From assembly GCF_964355755.1 (NCBI RefSeq), contig NC_092676.1, positions 3,144,288-3,208,287 of the forward strand: a stretch of DNA of 64,000 bases, written 5' to 3'. Origin of the DNA: Antedon mediterranea. Its lineage: Eukaryota; Echinodermata; Crinoidea; Comatulida; Antedonidae. Positions 48,801 through 57,479 of this stretch are shown here, piece after piece (the stretch's first letter is position 1; the number at the start of each line of letters is the position of its first letter). The notes beneath the pieces were generated by a model, which searched no databases, was not told where the DNA came from, and saw nothing but the letters and a program-made list of their open reading frames with translations. The position numbers and the translations under genes were made by a program.

Positions 48801-51800
48801 TCAAACCAGCAAATGCATTGGCTTGTAATGTACTTATTTGGTTCCTGCTCAAAGACCTTAAAAGTAAAAAGAATGCACAGTATAAGTAAATCACAATATC
48901 CAAGCTGTTTTAAAATTATTTTAGTTTTTCTGTCACCTCAAATGTTGAAATGTCTACATTCTTGTACATTATTACTCTATTAGTGATGTCAAAATATGTT
49001 ATGTTAAAATAAATGTGGTAAATATAATTATTTTAATAATTTATTTTTATAAATCAATTGTTTGGTCAACCATAATAAATGTATTATCTAATATGTTAAA
49101 CAGATTCAATTTAAATTGTTATCTTACAAAATAAATAGTTCAATCATGGTGGATAAATTTAAGAATTGTTGCTTTTTAAATTTGTTTTACTATAAATAAT
49201 CATGAAATCATAAGGTACATAATTATTAGTCCATTATTACAATTGAACCTACAATGCATGCATTGTATTGTGTCAACATTTTATTGATGTCAAAATAAAA
49301 ATTATTAAAAGTAAATATTCATCTCAAAACGTATGAATGTATAGTTGTACATGATATTGTTCACTATAGGTTTAATTATGTTACTCTGCACCTTATATCT
49401 TAATTTGTGTTTTATTTAGGGTTATCCCTTTGTTCTTATAATTATGTGATGCCACTGCCCTTTTTTAACACTCAAACAAATAAAGACTTGGTTATACTGA
49501 TCGGTTTGATAAATGTGTATTTATTGAAGTCTGTGACATTTGTTGAATTTGAATATAATTATCAATTATCAAAGACAAAATTACTACATAAACAAATACT
49601 AGTTATTTAGTAACAATGATTTTGATATTTATATCGTGAAATTATACAATAAAGGATTTCGAATTATTATATCCTCCAAAAAAAAAGTTCACTCATGAAC
49701 AAGAAAATGAATTGTTTTTAGAGTTATTTTTATAAGTATAAAGATAATAAAATTATATAATAATATTAATTCATTATCAATGTGTAAATGTATTTATAAA
49801 TTAAAAACAAACTGGTTAAAATAACCAAACATGTAAATTTGCCTTTGTTCCACACACAAAAGAATCACAAAAAGCTGGTAAAAATCACAAAATACAAACA
49901 ATATAGTATAAACTAGCAAATGTGAAAAATTAAAACATTAAAAATAATACAGAGCACTCTACTCTCATTCAGAATGTACACGTCACATTACTTATTTTAA
50001 CTACCTTATTTATATATATTCCAAATAGATGATTGACTGATTGGGAGTATGCACATAGCTGACCATGTTATAATTTTTGGAAAACTAAGGCCTACCTACC
50101 AAATACCTACAATCGTTTTAATCATTTTTTTTTTAGTCTATCACATTCTTACGTAAAATGTCGTATACGGATATTGACCAGATTAATGATGAGCACGTAA
50201 ACTGATTGAAACGACCTAAATATACTGTAGACCGCCACAAGACCAGTAGTTTCACATTAACAAATTCCACCCACTCCCCCTCTGTTCAATATTATCATGA
50301 TCCTACTGTATAAAGCATGGACCTATTATCAAAGAAATATAAATTTTGCTCACAGTATGACATAAATTTAGTTAAATTTCAAAATATCGGCAAAAGATGT
50401 TCTACTTACAATGTTGTTATTGGATCATACACATTGTACTTAACAAGCTCTGTATGTATATTTGCATTCCATGGATTACATCTAGTGTTATTATAACAAT
50501 CATCCCAGGAACACGTCGGGACATTACATGTGCAAGATGCTGGGCATCCGACTATAGGCCCTAATGATTTTGTAAAAAAAAAACAAGCAGTAACTAAAAG
50601 TACTGTACTTTGTTTCTATTTTACATAGTAGAACACTACGATAATGATGAATACTGGTGGTGTGATAACAATGAGTATTTAAAGATGAACATAAATTCTT
50701 ATAATTCGATACAGGTGAAATAAAATCATGTCTTATTTAAGTTTCAATTTTACACTGTTTAATTTAACGGTATTGTTTATTTCGTCGTGTTAAACAATTG
50801 AATATTATGAAAGGAGAATAAACGACGCCAAAAGTAGTTTAATCTCTTTTTTCTCTAACTGGGTAAACTCTTGAAAATAGAACTTATTTTTATATAATTT
50901 ATAAAACAAAACACTCCCTCTTAGTCAATAGTGTATTGTAATACCGCCTGTTAGTACTGAAGTTTGTAAGTGTGAAATTGTCCTTACATTGACAAATAAC
51001 ACTAGCATCCTCATCGTGTCCACAATCGTGTACACTCATTCCATTACATTGTAAAATTACAATACAAGTTTAAAACATTTCTTTATTTACATGCATACTG
51101 TTATTAATCCTAGTTGAGTGTTAGTAGCAGCGGCAGTATATTATCAGGGCATCGGCAGCGGCAGTATATTATCAGGGCATCGGCAGCGGCAGTATATTAT
51201 CAGGGCATCGGCAGCGGCAGTTGCAGTAGTAGTAGTAATACACGGTATTCTTGGAGTGAGGGGTAATAATATTCTGCCTTACAAATAAGTAAATAAATAG
51301 TTTGCGGAAAATGTTTACTAAAGCCAAAAAATGAAATTATTATTAATTAATTGTATTAATTACTGCTATTATTTTTAAATTATAAAGTACGACAAATAGA
51401 AATCGTATGTGATAATAGGCATACAGAATGGAAGAGATGTCCGGCGATTAAAACCAGTCAAATCTTATAAAGTGTGACGTAACAATCGTATGTGATAATA
51501 CGCATACAGAATAGAAGTGATGTCCGGCGATTCAAACCAGTCAAATCTTATAAAGTGTGACGTAACAATCGTATGTGATAATACGCATACAAAATGGAAG
51601 CGATGTCCGGTGATCAAAACCTGCCGAATGTTATAAAGTGTGATTGTTATAATAAAGTGAATGAAGAATTGAAGTGATGTCCGGCGATTAAAACCAGTCA
51701 AAACTAATAAAGTTTAGACAAAAATGTTATTAAAAACGATTATTTTTCCATATCGGGCCTCTCTTTATGGAAATCCAAAAAACACTTAAGCAAGATTTAA

Positions 51801-52558
51801 TTTAGCATATAATGAGTTAGATGTTTGGGAAATATTCTGCAACAGTAACAATAATGATAAAATGTTATATATTCTGGGAACTACAATAATACTTTAATGT
51901 GTTTTGACAAATTTAGGGAAAACGAAATGATCTTAAAACTGTACAGCTCGCAGAGAACATTGGTGCTGCATTTTTCAGTTGTTGCTCCCCCAACATTGGA
52001 ACCTTTTTCAAGCTTATTCGCGAATCGTTTCGGTTTGACGTTTGACGCGCGTGTAAAATGCTCAGTGGGAACCGGTCTTAAGTGTGTGGATACATCGAAA
52101 GATGAACAAAATAGTGCAAAATATTAGTTCTTGAACAAATGGAAAAAACTCTCGCAATTTTACTATTTGTTCATTAAAAGGTAAACTATTGACAACATTA
52201 ACTAAAGAATTTGATCACAGTACCGTATATAAAAAATCTAAAATGTATAGTTCGAAAAAATATTTTCATTTCATTTCAATAAAACATTATAGAACAATGT
52301 TGTAAAATAAGGATTAGCCACAAATTCTGAAAAGGTCATCAAATATTATAATGCCTTACAATATTATAATATCTATTAAAAATGATAAATATTAAGAGAA
52401 GTAATCATACCGGAATTTGAACCAACATCAGCACAACTAGAAAACGATAACTCCACCAATATTATTACCACTTTAAAGACAAACATCTTTTTATGCAATT
52501 CAGTACCGTGATGTGCGTAGTAAACTTTATCTCCGAAAGTCATCTCAACGTTTGACAT
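26873..52558 (-). CDS. Relaxin-receptor/GRL101-like LRR G-protein-coupled receptor, 21 exons
   Basis: Exons in transcript order: 52558-52411 signal peptide; 50560-50410 LRRNT; LRR exons 48856-48785, 47879-47808, 47053-46982, 46452-46381, 45851-45780, 45245-45174 and 44334-44263; micro-exon 43148-43116; LRR 42141-42064, 41636-41565, 40343-40272, 39471-39400 and 38452-38381; micro-exon 33693-33661; LRR 32614-32537, 31326-31255, 30571-30500 and 29126-29052; hinge 28484-28446; 7TM 27896-26873. Exon 1 is phase 1 and all later junctions are phase 2. The sum, 2595 nt, is an exact multiple of three with no internal stop. Without the two micro-exons it stays in frame at 843 codons including the stop. 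The hinge motif (TFQQLISLNELYSEYSSLCC, then C-E-P) is laid out as in RXFP-type LGRs. The product would be a plasma-membrane receptor with a large extracellular LRR ligand-binding domain. The ladder contains ten near-identical LRR exons varying only at exposed positions. Exon use and copy number could differ between alleles. Ligand unknown. Confidence 0.85.
28446..28484 (-). CDS. Receptor 39-nt hinge exon
   Basis: Flanked by TTTACAG acceptor and GTAAGT donor. Encodes DRTFQQLISLNEL, the end of the last LRR, and joins in phase 2 to the 7TM exon. The pattern F-x-x-L-x-x-L precedes the Cys-rich hinge as in RXFP receptors. Confidence 0.85.
29052..29126 (-). CDS. Receptor LRR exon, 75 nt
   Basis: AAACAG acceptor, GTAAGT donor, phase 2-2. 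Encodes NLDNNAITTIDPEAF then SSFASSLLIL, a 25-residue LRR outside the amplified subfamily, nearest the membrane. Confidence 0.85.
30500..30571 (-). CDS. Receptor LRR exon (RLENN type)
   Basis: 72 nt, phase 2-2, TTTTAG acceptor and GTGAGT donor. Encodes RLENNQINKLPANAFNGL then TALTEL. A canonical LxLxxNxI core, diverged from the amplified set. Confidence 0.9.
31255..31326 (-). CDS. Receptor LRR exon (WLRDF type), copy 1
   Basis: 72 nt, phase 2-2, GTGAGT donor. Encodes WLRDFKISTLPANAFFGL then TALTLL. The usual LRR Asn is Phe here. Duplicated as exon 41565-41636 within a larger segmental duplication. Confidence 0.85.
31363..32075. mobile_element. 713-bp TIR element inserted in a receptor intron
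   Basis: Ends TACGGTGGCTGATTTCCGCC and its inverted counterpart ending GCCACCGTA. AGTAGC occurs on both sides (31357-31362 and 32076-32081). The paralogous intron at about 41660-41675 reads straight through (AAGCAAGCAGCAGACC) without the element, giving an empty site. Subterminal regions carry repeated GGCGTTATAACGCC palindromes. No ORF; non-autonomous, superfamily not recognised. Confidence 0.85.
32537..32614 (-). CDS. Receptor LRR exon, 78 nt, copy 1
   Basis: TTTAG acceptor and GTGAGT donor, phase 2-2. Encodes PYWVETNQISTLEAYAFNGL then TSLPQL. Two residues longer than the 72-nt type. Paralogue at 42064-42141. Confidence 0.8.
33661..33693 (-). CDS. Receptor micro-exon, 33 nt, copy 1
   Basis: Between a GAAG acceptor and a GTATTT donor, phase 2-2. 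Encodes ILHVGQITDY plus a split codon. The paralogue at 43116-43148 keeps the frame and both borders with two substitutions. It could be a truncated LRR exon or an optional insert. Coding status is unproven. Confidence 0.45.
33745..36700. mobile_element. 2.96-kb fold-back transposon in a receptor intron
   Basis: Ends GGCTAGTCAATCTAGCA and TGCTAGATTGACTAGCC. Both halves are inverted versions of each other for most of their length (for example ATGCAAATTAGCTTAAATAT on the left and its complement near 36550), made of roughly 330-bp sub-repeats with AATATGCAAATTAG and AAATTACAG motifs. The flanks are TA-rich; the duplicated intron near 43190 lacks the element. No transposase ORF. A SINE 3' fragment is nested at 35708-35800. 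Confidence 0.85.
35708..35800 (-). mobile_element. SINE 3'-end fragment nested in the fold-back element
   Basis: (ATA)n, then ATCCTGGATTTATATAGCGC, CTAATGTTG and CTAAGCGCTGTACAT. Same family as the fuller SINE at 61454-61762, minus orientation. Confidence 0.75.
37724..38341 (-). mobile_element. 5'-truncated non-LTR retrotransposon (LINE) in a receptor intron
   Basis: The minus-strand ORF 38216-37965 has HTYNIRNPHKLYVPFV, GPTYWNNLDS and NSFRKHIKILYL, the arrangement at the C-terminus of many LINE reverse-transcriptase proteins (YNTRN, GPxxWN, FKxxLK). The 3' end is a (TTGAA)3 tail. The paralogous intron at about 44220 lacks it. AACC is shared at both borders. Confidence 0.75.
38381..38452 (-). 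CDS. Receptor hypervariable-set LRR exon: DLYRN
   Basis: 72 nt, TTTTAAG acceptor and GTAAGT donor, phase 2-2. Encodes DLYRNQISTLQANAFAGL then TALETL. Member of the ten-exon near-identical set. Confidence 0.9.
39400..39471 (-). CDS. Receptor hypervariable-set LRR exon: YLDYN
   Basis: 72 nt, same borders and phase. Encodes YLDYNQISTLQANAFAGL then TALKTL. One of two exons with Lys instead of Glu at LRR position 2. Confidence 0.9.
40272..40343 (-). CDS. Receptor hypervariable-set LRR exon: YLSGN
   Basis: 72 nt, same borders and phase. Encodes YLSGNQISTLQANAFAGL then TALKTL (Lys variant). Confidence 0.9.
41565..41636 (-). CDS. Receptor LRR exon (WLRDF type), copy 2
   Basis: 72 nt, identical in translation to exon 31255-31326 and within the segmental duplication. 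Phase 2-2, GTGAGT donor. Confidence 0.85.
42064..42141 (-). CDS. Receptor LRR exon, 78 nt, copy 2
   Basis: Encodes AGRVETNQIRTLEANAFNGL then TSLPEL. It differs from copy 1 (PYWVETNQIS) mostly at the residues before the LRR Asn, again the exposed strand positions. Confidence 0.8.
43116..43148 (-). CDS. Receptor micro-exon, 33 nt, copy 2
   Basis: Encodes ILHVGQIIDY plus a split codon. Borders as in copy 1 at 33661-33693. Confidence 0.45.
44263..44334 (-). CDS. Receptor hypervariable-set LRR exon: DLYWN
   Basis: 72 nt, phase 2-2. Encodes DLYWNQISTLQANAFAGL then TALETL. Paralogous to exon 38381 (DLYRN); in the exon only AGG to TGG differs. Confidence 0.9.
45174..45245 (-). CDS. Receptor hypervariable-set LRR exon: GLYDN
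   Basis: 72 nt, phase 2-2. Encodes GLYDNQISTLQANAFAGL then TALETL. Confidence 0.9.
45780..45851 (-). CDS. Receptor hypervariable-set LRR exon: DLGSN, unit 1
   Basis: 72 nt, phase 2-2. Encodes DLGSNQISTLPANAFAGL then TALETL. Pro replaces the Gln found in most of the set. Confidence 0.9.
46381..46452 (-). CDS. Receptor hypervariable-set LRR exon: DLGSN, unit 2
   Basis: Identical to exon 45780-45851, displaced by exactly 601 bp. Confidence 0.9.
46982..47053 (-). CDS. Receptor hypervariable-set LRR exon: DLGSN, unit 3
   Basis: Identical to the two preceding units, displaced by a further 601 bp. Confidence 0.9.
47808..47879 (-). CDS. Receptor hypervariable-set LRR exon: YLYRN
   Basis: 72 nt, phase 2-2. 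Encodes YLYRNQISTLQANAFAGL then TALETL. Confidence 0.9.
48785..48856 (-). CDS. Receptor hypervariable-set LRR exon: SLSRN
   Basis: 72 nt, phase 2-2. Encodes SLSRNQISTLQANAFAGL then TALETL. First LRR exon after the LRRNT exon. Confidence 0.9.
49000..50400. other. Receptor intron with decayed LRR-unit sequence
   Basis: Intron motifs of the LRR units recur here (for example TTACTACATAAACAAATACT, TTAGTAACA, AATCCATTATCA-like), but no LRR exon is recognisable. Around 49840 the exon position is occupied by a short unrelated sequence, so at least one unit appears to have lost its exon. Confidence 0.5.
50410..50560 (-). CDS. Receptor LRRNT (cysteine-rich N-terminal cap) exon
   Basis: CATTAG acceptor, GTAAGT donor, 151 nt, phase 1 to 2. 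Encodes PIVGCPASCTCNVPTCSWDD, CYNNTRCNPW and ends YDPITTL. The C-x3-C-x-C cluster is typical of LRRNT caps. Joins in frame to the signal-peptide exon (G|GG) and to LRR exon 48785. Confidence 0.8.
50988..51034 (-). CDS. SRCR-domain C-terminal exon relic (possibly optional)
   Basis: 47 nt between an ATGAG acceptor and a GTAAGG donor. Encodes VHDCGHDEDASVICQ, the diagnostic end of an SRCR domain (W-G-V-H-D-C-x-H-x-E-D-A-x-V-x-C). Its 3' phase (1) fits the LRRNT exon; its 5' phase (2) does not fit the signal-peptide exon, so an upstream SRCR exon would be needed. I find none between 51034 and 52411. Skipping this exon keeps the receptor in frame. Confidence 0.6.
51128..51222. repeat. 28-bp minisatellite
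   Basis: Three and a part units of GCGGCAGTATATTATCAGGG then CATCGGCA, followed by a (GTA)n tract. It lies where the missing SRCR exon would be expected. Confidence 0.9.
51390..51705. repeat. 83-bp satellite array, copy B (short)
   Basis: About four units of the satellite at 1-1312. One unit is partly replaced (TTATAATAAAGTGAATGAAG). Confidence 0.9.
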
Positions 52559-52756
52559 AATATTGTTTCTTTTAGTATTGTTGCAAAAGAGTTTTAAATA
52601 ATTAATATAAATCAGTTCACCAGCTGTATTACTTTGCTTAGTGGTTGATATTAATATTTAATTGTTTTGTTCGAATAAGTAATTACATAGATTGAAGATA
52701 AACAGTAATGAATGTGAATTTACTATGTGTACTGTTATTATGAATACAATGTGACT
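51706..52756. repeat. Duplicated promoter/first-exon core, copy B
   Basis: Paralogue of 1313-2350. Includes the signal-peptide exon (52411-52558), which here belongs to the receptor gene in the window. Confidence 0.9.
52411..52558 (-). CDS. Receptor signal-peptide exon
   Basis: 148 nt, GTATGA donor, phase 1. Hydrophobic core MFVFKVVIILVELSFSS precedes CADVGSNS. Internal Met 25 is the better signal-peptide start. Versus the paralogous exon at 2003-2150 a few residues differ (for example N to K, M to V). Joins G|GG to the LRRNT exon. Confidence 0.65.
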
Positions 52757-55700
52757 ATAACAGGAGTATTAGTTAGACACTGGTAGTGTACTAACCCTTA
52801 TTTACTTATGTATATAACAGGAGTATTAGTTAGACACTGGTAGTGTACTAACCCTTATTTACTTATGTATATAACAGGAGTATTAGTTAGACACTGGTAG
52901 TGTACTAACCCTTATTTACTTATGTATATATCAGGAGTATTAGTTAGACACTGGTAGTGTACTAACCCTTATTTACTTATGTATATAACAGGAGTATTAG
53001 TTAGACACTGGTAGTGTACTAACCCTTATTTACTTATGTATATATCAGGAGTATTAGTTAGACACTGGTAGTGTACTAACCCTTATTTACTTATGTATAT
53101 AACAGGAGTATTAGTTAGACACTGGTAGTGTACTAACCCTTATTTACTTATGTATATAACAGGAGTATTAGTTAGACACTGGTAGTGTACTAACCCTTAT
53201 TTACTTATGTATATAACAGGAGTATTAGTTAGACACTGGCAGTGTACTAACCCTTATTTACTTATGTATATAACAGGAGTATTAGTTAGACACTGGTAGT
53301 GTACTAACCCTTATTTACTTATGTATATAACAGGAGTATTAGTTAGACACTGGTAGTGTACTAACCCTTATTTACTTATGTATATATCAGGAGTATTAGT
53401 TAGACACTGGTAGTGTACTAACCCTTATTTACTTATGTATATATCAGGAGTATTAGTTAGACACTGGTAGTGTACTAACCCTTATTTACTTATGTATATA
53501 ACAGGAGTATTAGTTAGACACTGGTAGTGTACTAACCCTTATTTACTTATGTATATAACAGGAGTATTAGTTAGACACTGGTAGTGTACTAACCCTTATT
53601 TACTTATGTATATAACAGGAGTATTAGTTAGACACTGGTAGTGTACTAACCCTTATTAACTTATGTATATAACAGGAGTATTAGTTAGACACTAGTAGTG
53701 TACTAACCCTTATTTACTTATGTATATAACAGGAGTATTAGTTAGACACTGGTAGTGTACTAATCCTTATTTACTTATGTATATATCAGTAGTATTAGTT
53801 AGACACTGGTAGTGTACTAACCCTTATTTACTTATGTATATAACAGGAGTATTAGTTAGACACTGGTAGTGTACTAACCCTTATTTACTTATGTATATAA
53901 CAGGAGTATTAGTTAGACACTGGTAGTGTACTAACCCTTATTTACTTATGTATATAACAGGAGTATTAGTTAGACACTGGTAGTGTACTAACCCTTATTT
54001 ACTTATGTATATAACAGGAGTATTAGTTAGACACTGGTAGTGTACTAACCCTTATTTACTTATGTATATAACAGGAGTATTAGTTAGACACTGGTAGTGT
54101 ACTAACCCTTATTTACTTATGTATATAACAGGAGTATTAGTTAGACACTGGTAGTGTACTAATCCTTATTTACTTATGTATATATCAGTAGTATTAGTTA
54201 GACACTGGTAGTGTACTAACCCTTATTTACTTATGTATATAACAGGAGTATTAGTTAGACACTGGTAGTGTACTAACCCTTATTTACTTATGTATATAAC
54301 AGGAGTATTAGTTAGACACTGGTAGTGTACTAACCCTTATTTACTTATGTATATAACAGGAGTATTAGTTAGACACTGGTAGTGTACTAACCCTTATTTA
54401 CTTATGTATATAACAGGAGTATTAGTTAGACACTGGTAGTGTACTAACCCTTATTTACTTATGTATATAACAGGAGTATTAGTTAGACACTGGTAGTGTA
54501 CTAACCCTTATTTACTTATGTATATAACAGGAGTATTAGTTAGACACTGGTAGTGTACTAACCCTTATTTACTTATGTATATAACAGGAGTATTAGTTAG
54601 ACACTGGTAGTGTACTAACCCTTATTTACTTATGTATATATCAGGACTATTAGTTAGACACTGGTAGTGTACTAACCCTTATTTACTTATGTATATATCA
54701 GGAGTATTAGTTAGACACTGGTAGTGTACTAACCCTTATTTACTTATGTATATATCAGGAGTATTAGTTAGACACTGGTAGTGTACTAACCCTTATTTAC
54801 TTATGTATATAACAGGAGTATTAGTTAGACACTGGTAGTGTACTAACCCTTATTTACTTATGTATATAACAGGAGTATTAGTTAGACACTGGTAGTGTAC
54901 TAACCCTTATTTACTTATGTATATAACAGGAGTATTAGTTAGACACTGGTAGTGTACTAACCCTTATTTACTTATGTATATATCAGGAGTATTAGTTAGA
55001 CACTGGTAGTGTACTAACCCTTATTTACTTATGTATATAACAGGAGTATTAGTTAGACACTGGTAGTGTACTAACCCTTATTTACTTATGTATATAACAG
55101 GAGTATTAGTTAGACACTGGTAGTGTACTAACCCTTATTTACTTATGTATATAACAGGAGTATTAGTTAGACACTGGTAGTGTACTAACCCTTATTTACT
55201 TATGTATATAACAGGAGTATTAGTTAGACACTGGTAGTGTACTAACCCTTATTTACTTATGTATATAACAGGAGTATTAGTTAGACACTGGTAGTGTACT
55301 AACCCTTATTTACTTATGTATATAACAGGAGTATTAGTTAGACACTGGTAGTGTACTAACCCTTATTTACTTATGTATATAACAGGAGTATTAGTTAGAC
55401 ACTGGTAGTGTACTAACCCTTATTTACTTATGTATATATCAGGACTATTAGTTAGACACTGGTAGTGTACTAACCCTTATTTACTTATGTATATATCAGG
55501 AGTATTAGTTAGACACTGGTAGTGTACTAACCCTTATTTACTTATGTATATATCAGGAGTATTAGTTAGACACTGGTAGTGTACTAACCCTTATTTACTT
55601 ATGTATATAACAGGAGTATTAGTTAGACACTGGTAGTGTACTAACCCTTATTTACTTATGTATATAACAGGAGTATTAGTTAGACACTGGTAGTGTACTA

Positions 55701-56518
55701 ACCCTTATTTACTTATGTATATAACAGGAGTATTAGTTAGACACTGGTAGTGTACTAACCCTTATTTACTTATGTATATATCAGGAGTATTAGTTAGACA
55801 CTGGTAGTGTACTAACCCTTATTTACTTATGTATATAACAGGACTATTAGTTAGACACTGGTAGTGTACTAACCCTTATTTACTTATGTATATATCAGGA
55901 GTATTAGTTAGACACTGGTAGTGTACTAACCCTTATTTACTTATGTATATATCAGGAGTATTAGTTAGACACTGGTAGTGTACTAACCCTTATTTACTTA
56001 TGTATATAACAGGAGTATTAGTTAGACACTGGTAGTGTACTAACCCTTATTTACTTATGTATATAACAGGAGTATTAGTTAGACACTGGTAGTGTACTAA
56101 CCCTTATTTACTTATGTATATAACAGGAGTATTAGTTAGACACTGGTAGTGTACTAACCCTTATTTACTTATGTATATAACAGGAGTATTAGTTAGACAC
56201 TGGTAGTGTACTAACCCTTATTTACTTATGTATATAACAGGAGTATTAGTTAGACACTGGTAGTGTACTAACCCTTATTTACTTATGTATATAACAGGAG
56301 TATTAGTTAGACACTGGTAGTGTACTAACCCTTATTTACTTATGTATATAACAGGAGTATTAGTTAGACACTGGTAGTGTACTAACCCTTATTTACTTAT
56401 GTATATAACAGGAGTATTAGTTAGACACTGGTAGTGTACTAACCCTTATTTACTTATGTATATAACAGGAGTAATAGTTAGACACTGGTAGTGTACTAAC
56501 CCTTATTTACTTATGTAT
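52757..56518. repeat. 57-bp satellite array, copy B (66 units)
   Basis: 3762 bp divides exactly into 66 units of 57 bp. Variants (ATATCAG/ATAACAG, CAGGACTATT, CAGTAGTATT) mark higher-order repeats: CAGTAGTATT recurs after about 399 bp (7 units), and the CAGGACTATT block at 54641 recurs at 55439, exactly 798 bp (14 units) later. It starts about 200 bp upstream of the receptor ATG. Confidence 0.97.
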
Positions 56519-56679
56519 TTTATGCATATAATATATGTATATACATATATATACATACGCATATTATGTATATGAAGTCAAACCAAAGAGAGAGAAAAAT
56601 ATTTAATTTAGTTTCATACTTAATTAATGGGAAACAAGTTGATGAGCACTAGTCTAGGTTCCAGACGGGATTATACTGA

Positions 56680-57200
56680 ATATTAATAAAAAGATACAGA
56701 TACGGATAAGGATACAGATTCATTTATTGTCCAAAAATGGAAATTACAGTGCTCATAAATTATAAATTATCAATTATTAATTATTAATTATCTTGACTTG
56801 CCTAAAATAAATAAATATATAAGGGGGGAATATCTAATAAATGTTTTGTTATAATGCCTTATCCCATCTGGGTAGAACGAGTACTTGTAACGGTCCGTCT
56901 GCGCATTCACCGTCCTCATCCTACCACTTCTAACGATAACGGAGCCGATAATGTCGTTATGAAGAGGATGGTTGGTGTCTTCCAATATAGCATGGAACAC
57001 ATCGGCAAGACGTTCGTTGTAGAAAGAGTCAAGCGTTTGCACAGACGAACCAATTACTTTCCCCGCTCTACCCAGCACCTTTTTAATTCGATCGTTATCA
57101 CCTTTACTGATATTCCCAGCCCAGCCCAAAATACAATAACTCCAAATAGATAACATAACTGATGTAGATATTTTGGCACATAAGGCGTTTCATACGTATT
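56680..57200 (-). mobile_element. LINE fragment, reverse-transcriptase ORF C-terminus
   Basis: The minus-strand ORF 57156-56788 reads SIWSYCILGWAGNISKGDN, KVLGRAGKVIGSS, LDSFYNERLADVFHAILED, NHPLHNDI, RSGRMR and TDRYKYSFYPDGIRHYN. This is the familiar order at the end of CR1/L2/jockey-type RT proteins (W-x-G-N, A-x-K-I-G, D-x-x-HPL, SGR-R, R-x-x-SF-P-x-I-x-x-N). It is 5'-truncated. The 3' end has GTATCC-type simple repeats near 56695-56720. Confidence 0.8.
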
Positions 57201-57479
57201 GACTTGAAACTATTTCACACAAACATCTAAAGAGCCAACTGGTGGACTAACATAAAAAAGAAGGACTTGGGGCAAGTCTAGTTACACACTTACTATTTAC
57301 AAAGATCTTATGCCAGACAATAAATTGTACACACCTTTACTTAAATATTGTCATATTATCATATTATTATCATTAGCCGGCCTATAATAACCAGACACAA
57401 AAAAAAAAAGCCTGATTCGGAGTCATCTCATTCATAATGAAAACCACAGTTGTTGTTCAGTGTAATGTAAAAAAGTAAT

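Noticed and set aside
51930-52095. Possible extra minus-strand receptor exon (KCSTNVLC) between signal peptide and LRRNT
   Set aside because: The candidate acceptor gives a phase incompatible with the phase-1 signal-peptide donor, and there is no convincing donor.
52757-56518. Regular repeat array resembling a CRISPR
   Set aside because: Contiguous 57-bp satellite without unique spacers, in a eukaryotic intron-containing context.
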